A stretch of DNA of 9,541 nucleotides from assembly GCA_027311125.1 (NCBI GenBank), contig DAICZO010000534.1:1-9541 (forward strand), read 5' to 3'. The position numbers were made by a program, and so were the translations under genes. The stretch is from Acidobacteriaceae bacterium (GTDB lineage: Bacteria > Acidobacteriota > Terriglobia > Terriglobales > Acidobacteriaceae). Positions 1 to 6,058 of the stretch are shown piece after piece; within the stretch, counting starts at the first letter, position 1; each line of letters opens with the position of its first letter. A model generated the notes under the pieces. It made no database searches and had not been told where the DNA came from. It saw only the letters and a list, made by a program, of their open reading frames with translations.

Positions 1-493
1 TGTAGGTGGTGCCGCTGCCGTCGGAACGGTAGACGGGGATGATGGACTTGTCGGGGAGATTGACGCCGGGGTTGTCCTTGGCGATGCGGCTGTCGTTCCA
101 CTTGGCGATCTTGCCGAGGTAGATATCGGCGATGACATCACCGGAGAAGTTGAGGTCCTTGTTGACGCCGGGGATGTTGTAGACGGGAACAACCGCGCCG
201 AGGACGGTGGGGATGTGCATGACCTTGACCTTGGCGGATTTGATCTGATCGTCGGTCATGGGGCCGTCAGAGGCACCAAAGTCTACAGTGCCTTCGGTGA
301 CCTGACGGATACCGCCGCCGGAGCCGATGGACTGGTAGTTGATCTTGACGTTAGGGTGCAACTGGCTGTACTCGCTGAACCATCGGGAGTAGATCGGATA
401 AGGGAAAGTTGCACCCGCTCCGTTGATGTTTTGCGCGGTGGCGCCTGCGGTTGCTGCTGCGAGAAGAGCTGCTGCTACGAATTTCAGTTTCAC
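1..493 (-). CDS. pstS: PstS phosphate ABC transporter substrate-binding protein (3' end outside window)
   Basis: This is the periplasmic phosphate-binding protein of the high-affinity Pst transporter; it hands phosphate to the PstCAB membrane complex. Only the first 164 codons are present, roughly half of the usual length of about 330-350 residues. Residues 1-20 form a Sec signal peptide (basic MKLK, an Ala/Leu core, a likely cut after ATA). PstS hallmarks follow in order: GAGATFPYPIY at 25-35, SIGSGGGIRQ at 55-64, DFGASDGPM at 71-79 and RSDGSGTT at 156-163; these loops line the phosphate pocket in the family. I chose the GTG at 493 because the signal peptide begins there and an AGGGGGA ribosome-binding site (503-497) sits four bases upstream. 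The ATG at 497 is in another frame. The gene lies 89 bases after phoR on the same strand, with a Pho-box-like repeat between them, so PhoB control is likely. Other pst genes probably follow outside the window. Confidence 0.95.
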   Translation of the reverse strand, partial: MKLKFVAAALLAAATAGATAQNINGAGATFPYPIYSRWFSEYSQLHPNVKINYQSIGSGGGIRQVTEGTVDFGASDGPMTDDQIKSAKVKVMHIPTVLGAVVPVYNIPGVNKDLNFSGDVIADIYLGKIAKWNDSRIAKDNPGVNLPDKSIIPVYRSDGSGTTY

Positions 494-536
494 ACATCCC
501 CCTGGAATATCTCGGTAGATTCAGTGTGACGGTGGA

Positions 537-554
537 ATGTTACGGGAAGGTTAC
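537..554 (-). promoter_or_regulatory. Candidate Pho box (PhoB operator) upstream of pstS
   Basis: On the minus strand two near-identical 7-base units, GTAACCT (554-548) and GTAACAT (543-537), are separated by four bases (TCCC). This gives the 11-bp period expected for a PhoB dimer binding head to tail. The match runs on into the spacer (GTAACCTTCC against GTAACATTCC, nine of ten). The box ends 43 bases before the GTG start of pstS, with phoB and phoR just upstream. The arrangement is seen directly; PhoB binding is inferred. The sequence differs from the E. coli CTGTCAT unit, as expected for a distant phylum. A weak -10 candidate (GAATCT, 522-517, three of six matches) follows at suitable spacing. 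Confidence 0.7.
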
Positions 555-582
555 ATACCAGTGAAAACGGCGATAAAGCTAA

Positions 583-1953
583 TTATTCGGCAGGAAACTT
601 GGCCTTGGGAAGGGTAAAGAGGAAGGTGCTGCCAGCGTTGAGCTCGCTTTCGGCGCGGATGGTTCCGCCGTGGGTTTGCACCATATGGCGTGCAATGGCG
701 AGGCCGAGGCCGGTGCCTCCGGACTCGCGGGAGCGGGCTTTATCGACGCGGTAGAAGCGCTCGAAGATGCGGTTGAGGTGCTCGGAGGGGATGCCCTGGC
801 CGAAGTCGCGGACGCGGAATTCGACGGCTTCGATGGGGTGGTTGATCTCGCGAGCGCTGACGATGACGCGGGCGTGGGCTTCTCCGCGGGGCTGCCCGTA
901 TTTGACTGCGTTTTCTATGAGGTTGCTGAGGACCTGGACGATGGCGTCGGAGTCGGCGAGGACCTGGCAGGTGGTGGTGGTGCCGATCTCAAGGACGGCG
1001 TCGGTGTCGTGGACGAGACCTTTCATGGCGTTGACGGCATCGCGAATGAGGACGTCGGCGGGGATGGGAGCGGGGTGGAGCTCCTGCTCGGAGGACTCGA
1101 CGCGGGCCATCATGAGGAGGTCTTCGGTGAGACGGTTAATGCGGGTGGCGTTTTTGTGGATGGTTTCGAGGAACTCGCGGGCCTGGGGGCTGAGAGAGGT
1201 CTCGTGGTCGAGGAGGGTTTCGACGTAGCCGGTGATGGAGGTGAGGGGGGTGCGGAGTTCGTGGGAGACGTTGGCTACGAAGTCGCGCTGGGTGCGCTCC
1301 ACCTGCTCGATGCGGGTGATGTCGTGAAGGACGGCGACGGCACCACCACCGGGCATAGGCGCTGCATTGACCTCGAAGATACGGCCGGGGAGGAGGGTGG
1401 TGGAGCGGCGTTCGACGACGATGCGCTGGTCGAGTGCGGCGCGGACGCATTGCAGGACGTCGGGATCGCGGATGGTCTGGACGAGGGCGTGGCCGACGCG
1501 GACGGAGCTGCTGACGGAGGCGCCGGGGATGAGGCGCTGCATGCGCTGATTGGTCCACTGGATGCGGCCGGCTTGATCGACTGCGACGACGGCATCCTGC
1601 ATGCTGTCGATCATGGCGACGAGTTCGTTGCGGCTTTCGGCGGCCTCGGCGAGGACGTGCTCGACGTGGGAGGAGACGACGGAGATGGCGCGGGCGAGGC
1701 CGTCGAAGTCCTGAAACTTCTGGTCGAGCAGGGCGACGGGGCGGTCGGCGATGGCGGCGGTGGAGGTCTGGAGCTGGGTGATGTTCTGGCGCACGGAGCG
1801 GGCGAGGAAGAGAGCGTTGACGGCGGCCCAGAGGATGACGAGGGTGATGCCGGGGATCCACCCGTAGGGGGTGAACCAGACGCGCATGACGGCCACGAAC
1901 GCCAAGGCGACGATCATGCGCAGGAAGAAGGAGAAGAAGAGACTGCGGGTCAA
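583..1953 (-). CDS. phoR: PhoR-type phosphate regulon sensor histidine kinase
   Basis: This membrane histidine kinase of 456 residues should phosphorylate PhoB under phosphate limitation. Two membrane segments (about 5-27 and 34-52) are joined by a short turn, so there is almost no periplasmic domain, as in PhoR, which senses through the Pst complex and PhoU. A linker and a PAS domain (about 108-215, containing DAVVAVD and the core INxAP-like EVNAAPM) follow. The HisKA H-box is FVANVSHELRTPL with phospho-acceptor His231. The ATPase domain has the N-box NLIENAVKYG (344-353), the G1 box DFGQGIP (383-389), the F-box around 397-401 and the G2 box GGTGLGLAI (412-420). All key residues are present. 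The TTG start at 1953 has AGG (1963-1961) seven bases upstream and keeps the first membrane segment whole; the next in-frame ATG (codon 13) would cut into that segment. It lies 60 bases after phoB, presumably in one operon. Confidence 0.93.
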   Translation of the reverse strand: MTRSLFFSFFLRMIVALAFVAVMRVWFTPYGWIPGITLVILWAAVNALFLARSVRQNITQLQTSTAAIADRPVALLDQKFQDFDGLARAISVVSSHVEHVLAEAAESRNELVAMIDSMQDAVVAVDQAGRIQWTNQRMQRLIPGASVSSSVRVGHALVQTIRDPDVLQCVRAALDQRIVVERRSTTLLPGRIFEVNAAPMPGGGAVAVLHDITRIEQVERTQRDFVANVSHELRTPLTSITGYVETLLDHETSLSPQAREFLETIHKNATRINRLTEDLLMMARVESSEQELHPAPIPADVLIRDAVNAMKGLVHDTDAVLEIGTTTTCQVLADSDAIVQVLSNLIENAVKYGQPRGEAHARVIVSAREINHPIEAVEFRVRDFGQGIPSEHLNRIFERFYRVDKARSRESGGTGLGLAIARHMVQTHGGTIRAESELNAGSTFLFTLPKAKFPAE

Positions 1954-2013
1954 ATTATTACCTGATGATTGATTACGTGGACTATTGCACCCTGATGGTA
2001 GCGGTGCTGGGAG

Positions 2014-2712
2014 CTATGCGGTCTTGGGCATCTCGAAGCGATAGCCTGCTCCGCGCATGGTTTTAAGATAGCGCGGAGTTTCGGCGTCGGCTTCGATTTT
2101 TTCGCGGATGCGGCGGACATAGACATCGACTGAGCGGGGGGTGACGAAACGTGCGTCGCCCCAGACGGCATCGAGGAGGTGGTCGCGGCTGAAGACTCGT
2201 CCGGGATGGCGGACGAGGTAGTCGAGCAGGCGGAACTCCGTTGCGGTGGTGGTGACAAGTTGCCCGTTGACACGGAGTTGCATGGCGCCGGCGTCAATCT
2301 CAATCTCTTCGAACTTGACGATGGAGGGGGTGGTGGGACGCTCGAAGCGACGGAGGACGGCTTTGACGCGAGCGACGAGTTCGCGGGTGGCGAAGGGCTT
2401 GGTGATGTAGTCGTCGGCACCGAGTTCGAGGCCCTGGACGCGATCGTTTTCGGCAGCGCGGGCGGTGAGGAAGATGATGGGGACGACGCTGAGGGTGGGG
2501 TTCTGGCGAAGGCGACGGCAGAGGTCAAGGCCATCGCCACCGGGGACCATGATGTCGAGGAGGAAGAGGGCTGGCGGCTGGCGTTCGGCATCGGAGAGAA
2601 TCTGGTTGATGGCCAGATAGGGGCGAACGGTAAACCCTGCACTTTCCAGGTGGTACTGAACTAAGCGGGAGATATCGGCGTCATCTTCGAGAACAAAGAT
2701 CGTCTGATTCAA
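2014..2712 (-). CDS. phoB: PhoB-type phosphate regulon response regulator
   Basis: This OmpR/PhoB-family DNA-binding response regulator has 232 residues, the usual length. The receiver domain shows the acidic cluster EDD at 9-11, phospho-acceptor Asp53 in LLDIMVPGGDG, Thr83 in FLTAR and Lys105 in ITKPF. A winged-helix output domain fills about 133-229, with SRDHLLDAVWG and RSVDVYVRRIREKI in the recognition region and a C-terminal RGAGYRF. Assignment as PhoB rests on the adjacent phoR and pstS as well as on these motifs. I prefer the TTG at 2712 as start: AGAGAGG (2727-2721) is eight bases upstream, and the protein then begins directly at the first receiver strand (NQTIFVLEDD). A TTG at 2736 would add eight residues but would place this ribosome-binding site inside the gene. 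A weaker Pho-like repeat upstream suggests autoregulation. Confidence 0.95.
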   Translation of the reverse strand: MNQTIFVLEDDADISRLVQYHLESAGFTVRPYLAINQILSDAERQPPALFLLDIMVPGGDGLDLCRRLRQNPTLSVVPIIFLTARAAENDRVQGLELGADDYITKPFATRELVARVKAVLRRFERPTTPSIVKFEEIEIDAGAMQLRVNGQLVTTTATEFRLLDYLVRHPGRVFSRDHLLDAVWGDARFVTPRSVDVYVRRIREKIEADAETPRYLKTMRGAGYRFEMPKTA

Positions 2713-2720
2713 GTGCAAAA

Positions 2721-2727
2721 CCTCTCT
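2721..2727 (-). promoter_or_regulatory. Ribosome-binding site deciding the phoB start
   Basis: The purine run AGAGAGG is followed by eight bases (TTTTGCAC) and then TTG at 2712. Nothing comparable precedes the alternative TTG at 2736, so this site favours the shorter phoB product. Confidence 0.6.
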
Positions 2728-2748
2728 GTGGTGCAACTATCCAACGTC

Positions 2749-2766
2749 AGGTTAGCGCAAAGGTTG
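2749..2766 (-). promoter_or_regulatory. Weak candidate Pho box upstream of phoB
   Basis: On the minus strand, CAACCTT (2766-2760) and CTAACCT (2755-2749) are spaced eleven bases apart. Both resemble the pstS units GTAACCT/GTAACAT. The match is imperfect: the best alignment of the two half-sites (GCAACCT with CTAACCT) needs a 12-base step. A possible -10 element, GATAGT (2741-2736, four of six matches to TATAAT), follows seven bases later. If used, it would start the transcript near 2729, which agrees with the phoB start at 2712. Autoregulation by PhoB is plausible but not shown. Confidence 0.35.
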
Positions 2767-2841
2767 CCTGGAATTGCGAACGTACGATGAATCTGTAACA
2801 TTGCAGTTTTATTGGTTGGGGTTGGGGCGGAGTGGACGACG

Positions 2842-2847
2842 TATACT
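2842..2847 (+). promoter_or_regulatory. Candidate -10 element for the receiver/kinase operon
   Basis: TATACT matches the sigma-70 -10 consensus at five of six bases and lies 49 bases before the ATG of the response regulator. The -35 is unclear: TTGGGG occurs 14 bases upstream, which is too close, and again 20 bases upstream, which is too far. The call is therefore tentative. Confidence 0.4.
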
Positions 2848-2896
2848 TTGGGTAGCTTTTCCGGCCACCACTTCTGTTCGAGGTGTCCTACTTCCT

Positions 2897-3271
2897 ATGG
2901 CCCAGACCTCCCATCTCGTGTTGTGTGTGGATGACGAACAGATCGGCCTGTACGTGCGGAAGATTTTGCTGGAACGTGCTGGGTACCGGGTACTTACGGC
3001 ACAGGACGGGCAGTCGGGGCTGGATTTATTTGCGCAGGAGCCGGTGGATGTGGTGGTGTTGGACTACTCCATGCCGGGGATGCATGGCGGCGAAGTGGCG
3101 ACTAAGATGCGAGCGATGAAGCCTGAGATTCCGATTCTACTGTTGTCGGCGTATGTTGGCTTACCGCTGGAAGTTACGGCACTGGTGAATCTGTATATGA
3201 CAAAGGGCGAGGGCGCGCCGGTGCTGCTGGAGAAGCTGGAGTGTTTGCTGCAGAACGCACCTGTACCGTAG
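2897..3271 (+). CDS. Single-domain response regulator (receiver only)
   Basis: This receiver-domain protein of 124 residues has no output domain, so it probably acts by protein contact or as a phosphate shuttle and not by binding DNA. The acidic pair is Asp12-Asp13 (VDDE), the phospho-acceptor is Asp56 (VVVLDYSMPGMHGGE), the switch Ser is Ser84 (LLLSAY) and the conserved Lys is Lys103. After this Lys the usual Pro is replaced by Gly (MTKGEGAP), which may alter the beta5-alpha5 face. The reading frame is open back to 2774, but the upstream 41 codons do not resemble a receiver domain and contain the promoter candidate. The ATG at 2897 places the domain at the N-terminus. A GAGG at 2880-2883 is rather distant, so the exact start is moderately sure. 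A histidine kinase gene follows after 39 bases on the same strand and is its likely partner. Confidence 0.85.
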   Translation: MAQTSHLVLCVDDEQIGLYVRKILLERAGYRVLTAQDGQSGLDLFAQEPVDVVVLDYSMPGMHGGEVATKMRAMKPEIPILLLSAYVGLPLEVTALVNLYMTKGEGAPVLLEKLECLLQNAPVP

Positions 3272-3310
3272 CCGCTGGGCCAGGTGGAGTGATACGAGGT
3301 CGGGAGTACT

Positions 3311-5116
3311 GTGGAACCAAGAGAGTTCAATCGGATACTGCGGCAGGTTTTAATACTGCCTATTGCGGCGCTTCTGCTGCTGGCGGTTACGCTGTACCTG
3401 CAGATTCAAGGAGCGAACCAGACGGTCCGGCTGATCCAGCAGTCGGACGACCGGATTACTGAGGCGACGGTAGCGGGCAAGCTGATCGTAGATGAAGAGA
3501 GTGCGCTGCGGGGGTACCAGACGACGGCCGATATGCGATTCCTGGTGCCGTATCTGGATGCGCAGCCGCGTTTGCAGGCGCAGTTTATGGCGCTGGAGCG
3601 GGTTCCGGGAGCGGATGAGCTGCAGAAGAGTCGGCTGCAGGATTTGCGGGAGTCTCACCAGACCTGGCATGACGGGTTTGCGGAGCCGGTGATTGCGGCG
3701 ATCCGGTCGGGAGGGCGTCCTCCGGATGTGGAGCTGAACCTGCATGGGAAGGTCCTGATGGATAACATTCGGGACGACCTGAACGAGGTGGTGCATGAGG
3801 CGCAGGAGCACCGCAAGACCCGGATTGAACGCTGGCGGCGGCAGGTGCATGGGACGATTCTGGGGCTGTTTGCATTTGCACTGATCTTTGGCGTGGCGAT
3901 TGGGCTGTTTGTGCGGAGCCGTATGCACCGGGTATCGGGTGCGTACAACCGTTATCTGGAGATACTGAACCGACGGGCGGAGGACCTATTCCAGTCCGAA
4001 GAGCAGTTGCGTACGACGCTCTCTTCGATTGGCGATGGGGTGATTACGTGTGATCTGGAGGGGCGGGTGCTGCTGATGAATCCGGTGGCGGAGGAGTTGA
4101 CCGGATGGACGCAGGAGATGGCGGGAGGCAAGTCACTGGAGCAGGTGTTCCGGATTCTGGATGAGGGGACGCGGGAGCCGGTGGAGAACCCGATTACGCT
4201 GGTGAAGCGGCTGAATAAACCCGTCGGGCTGACGAACCATACGGTATTGCGGCGGCGCGATGGATCGAATGTGAGCATCTCCGACAGTGGTGCACCGATC
4301 CGCGACCGGCATGGGGCGATGATGGGTTTTGTGCTGGTGTTCCGGGACAACACGATGGAGCGACGGACGCAGGAGGCCCTGCTGGCGAATGAGAAGCTGG
4401 TGGTGGCGGGTCGGCTGGCAGCGACGATTGCGCATGAGATTCACAATCCACTGGATTCAGTGTCGAACCTGCTGTACCTGATGCGAACGGGAGCCACGCA
4501 GGAGGAGTCCGCACTGTTTATGACGCTGGCGGAGCAGGAGCTTGCTCGGGTGACGCAGATCAGCCGGGCGATGCTGGGGCTGTATCGTGAATCGAAGACG
4601 CCGGTGCGGGTCGACCTGGCGGAGATACTGAAGGAGATTCTGCTGCTGCTGGAGCATCGACTGACGGAGTTGGGGGTGACGGTGCGCACGGAGTTGCCCG
4701 CGGGGGTGTATGTGGAGGGCTTCCCTTCCGAGCTGCGGCAGGTATTTACGAACCTGATTACGAATGCGGGAGAGGCGTCGCATCCGGGGGGGCAGGTGAG
4801 CGTGAGCATTGTGCCCGGGGAGGTTTCGGTGGGGCCGGGCAGCAGCCGGATGGAGCATGGGGCGACGATTCGGATTGCGGACAATGGAAGTGGGATTCCG
4901 GAGGAGGTACAGCCGCAGATCTTCCAGCCCTTCTTTACGACGAAGGGTGAGCATGGGACAGGGCTGGGGCTGTGGGTGAGCCAAGGGATTGTGACGAAAC
5001 ATGGCGGCAGGATCAGCGTTGAGAGCTGTAGCGAGGGCGAGGGACATGGCACGGTGGTGAGCGTGTTTCTGACGACGAAGCAGACGCTGGAGCTGGGGGC
5101 AAGGTCGCAGGGGTAG
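3311..5116 (+). CDS. CHASE3-PAS sensor histidine kinase
   Basis: This inner-membrane sensor histidine kinase has 601 residues. Membrane segments at about 12-31 and 182-203 enclose a periplasmic region of about 150 residues that fits a CHASE3 sensor (DEESALRGYQTTAD at 61-74 is typical). After a short linker comes a PAS domain (about 230-350; SIGDGVITCD, MNPVAEELTGW). The HisKA box is AHEIHNPLDSV with phospho-acceptor His375. The ATPase domain has the N-box NLITNAGEA (481-489), G1 DNGSGIP (524-530), the F-box FQPFFTTK (538-545) and G2 HGTGLGLWV (548-556). All catalytic motifs are intact. The GTG start at 3311 has GGGAG (3302-3306) four bases upstream and gives a normal N-terminus before the first membrane helix. 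It forms a two-gene unit with the receiver protein upstream. The ligand and the output are unknown. It ends 29 bases from the convergent cytochrome gene, and I see no hairpin terminator in the gap. Confidence 0.9.
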   Translation: MEPREFNRILRQVLILPIAALLLLAVTLYLQIQGANQTVRLIQQSDDRITEATVAGKLIVDEESALRGYQTTADMRFLVPYLDAQPRLQAQFMALERVPGADELQKSRLQDLRESHQTWHDGFAEPVIAAIRSGGRPPDVELNLHGKVLMDNIRDDLNEVVHEAQEHRKTRIERWRRQVHGTILGLFAFALIFGVAIGLFVRSRMHRVSGAYNRYLEILNRRAEDLFQSEEQLRTTLSSIGDGVITCDLEGRVLLMNPVAEELTGWTQEMAGGKSLEQVFRILDEGTREPVENPITLVKRLNKPVGLTNHTVLRRRDGSNVSISDSGAPIRDRHGAMMGFVLVFRDNTMERRTQEALLANEKLVVAGRLAATIAHEIHNPLDSVSNLLYLMRTGATQEESALFMTLAEQELARVTQISRAMLGLYRESKTPVRVDLAEILKEILLLLEHRLTELGVTVRTELPAGVYVEGFPSELRQVFTNLITNAGEASHPGGQVSVSIVPGEVSVGPGSSRMEHGATIRIADNGSGIPEEVQPQIFQPFFTTKGEHGTGLGLWVSQGIVTKHGGRISVESCSEGEGHGTVVSVFLTTKQTLELGARSQG

Positions 5117-5145
5117 TTGGTTGACGGTGTTGCAATGGTAGGAGG

Positions 5146-5634
5146 CTAGCGGGTGGAGCCGCCGTAGACGGGAGGATCGCCGAGGCTGCCGGGCTTGGGA
5201 AGGTGGCGGATGAAGACGACCATGCGCCACATATCGTCGTCGGTGAAGACCCCGTGGGAGGGTGGCATGCCAGAGGGAGAGATGCCGTTCTCGATGATCC
5301 ATTTGAGCTGGCCGTCGGTGTAGGCCTGGACCTGGGGGCTGGCGAGCGAGGGGACCGGTGGGGCGAGCGTGTCGGCGAAGGGGACGCCGGTGTTCTGGCC
5401 ATCGAGGCCGTGACAGACCATGCAGTAAGAGCTGAAGGTTTGGCGGCCATCTTCGATGGCTTGCGCTGAGGCCTGTACGGGGTTGATGTCGTTCTTGCCA
5501 CCGACGGTGATGTGAAGTTTGGTCAAGTCGATGGCTTTGGTCTCGAGCGCGGAGGGTGGTTGAGCGCGGCAGCCGGAGAACAGGACGACGAGTACGCTGG
5601 ACAGAAGCGGAAGCAATGGGTGGATGCTGCGCAT
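5146..5634 (-). CDS. Exported monohaem cytochrome c, class I-like
   Basis: This is a c-type cytochrome of 162 residues, probably an electron carrier outside the inner membrane. The leader (about 1-21) ends in FSGC, with Cys22 as a possible lipoprotein anchor. The Phe at the -3 position is atypical for a lipobox, so simple signal-peptide cleavage is the alternative. The haem-binding motif is CMVCH (Cys71, Cys74, His75) in the class I context YCMVCHGLDGQ. Met123 in SGMPPSHG is the likely sixth iron ligand, and the C-terminal helix TDDDMWRMVVFIRHL (131-145) is the usual last helix of the fold. The ATG at 5634 shares its A with the stop codon of the upstream CuA gene (TAATG). There is no strong ribosome-binding site of its own, so translation is probably coupled. 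The partner is likely the adjacent CuA protein. Confidence 0.88.
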   Translation of the reverse strand: MRSIHPLLPLLSSVLVVLFSGCRAQPPSALETKAIDLTKLHITVGGKNDINPVQASAQAIEDGRQTFSSYCMVCHGLDGQNTGVPFADTLAPPVPSLASPQVQAYTDGQLKWIIENGISPSGMPPSHGVFTDDDMWRMVVFIRHLPKPGSLGDPPVYGGSTR

Positions 5635-6008
5635 TACTTATCGACCACATGAACTGTCATGCCCATTTTGCTGTGGCCGGAGCCGCAGTAGAGGCCGCAG
5701 TCGACTTTGAAGTCGCCGTCTTCTTCCGGGGTGAAGAGAAGATCGTCGAAGGTGCCGACGGACATTTTGGCGTTGAGGTTGAGGGCCTTGATGCGGAAGG
5801 AGTGGGGGACATCGTCGGAGGTGAGGTGGAGCTTGTAGGTCTCACCTTTGTGCAGCGTGATTTCGGCTGGTTCGTAGGCGAATTTTTTGGAGTGGATTTC
5901 GATGACCGGGGGCTCTATCTCCTTGTTTTTGGCGCTGAGGGAGCGGATGCCTGTGAAGGCCAGAACGAGGAGGACAGCAGCGGCGGTGGCGTATCGGCGT
6001 TGGATCAT
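5634..6008 (-). CDS. Stand-alone CuA-type cupredoxin (cytochrome oxidase subunit II-like)
   Basis: This small exported cupredoxin has 124 residues and probably carries a binuclear CuA centre. Residues 1-26 form a signal peptide or membrane anchor (MIQRRYATAAAVLLVLAF). The ligand set is visible: His69 in DVPHSF, then Cys104, Cys108, His112 and Met115 in CGLYCGSGHSKM. This is the CxxxCxxxHxxM spacing of oxidase subunit II. The position normally held by Glu, which gives a backbone carbonyl ligand, is Leu106. The two-helix membrane hairpin of true subunit II is absent and there is no oxidase subunit I nearby, so this is an independent electron carrier and not a respiratory oxidase subunit. The ATG at 6008 begins the leader; AGGA (6024-6021) is 12 bases away, somewhat far. 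The gene follows the DUF1501 gene by 50 bases and overlaps the cytochrome gene by one base. Confidence 0.86.
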   Translation of the reverse strand: MIQRRYATAAAVLLVLAFTGIRSLSAKNKEIEPPVIEIHSKKFAYEPAEITLHKGETYKLHLTSDDVPHSFRIKALNLNAKMSVGTFDDLLFTPEEDGDFKVDCGLYCGSGHSKMGMTVHVVDK

Positions 6009-6058
6009 GAAGAGTTCGGTTCCTGTGGTTGATTGCGGTCGAGGAGGATAGGTTGTGG

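Noticed and set aside
215..529. A 104-codon plus-strand frame opposite pstS
   Set aside because: It is antisense to the PstS signal peptide and phosphate-binding loops and shows no domain of its own.
494..582. A terminator between phoR and pstS
   Set aside because: There is no convincing hairpin; the segment is better explained by the Pho-like repeat and the pstS promoter.
670..1965. A 431-codon open frame on the plus strand opposite phoR
   Set aside because: It is rich in Gly, Asp, Glu, Val and Ala with no recognisable domain, lies wholly antisense to a clear kinase, and is explained by the C-ending codons of phoR.
2774..2896. A 41-residue N-terminal extension of the receiver protein
   Set aside because: The region holds the TATACT promoter candidate, does not resemble a receiver domain, and the ATG at 2897 gives a standard N-terminus.
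5117..5145. A bidirectional terminator between the convergent kinase and cytochrome genes
   Set aside because: I found no stem-loop with a T-run in this short gap.
4457..5650. A 397-codon minus-strand frame across the kinase and cytochrome genes
   Set aside because: It is Arg/His/Pro-rich shadow sequence crossing the convergent ends of two real genes.
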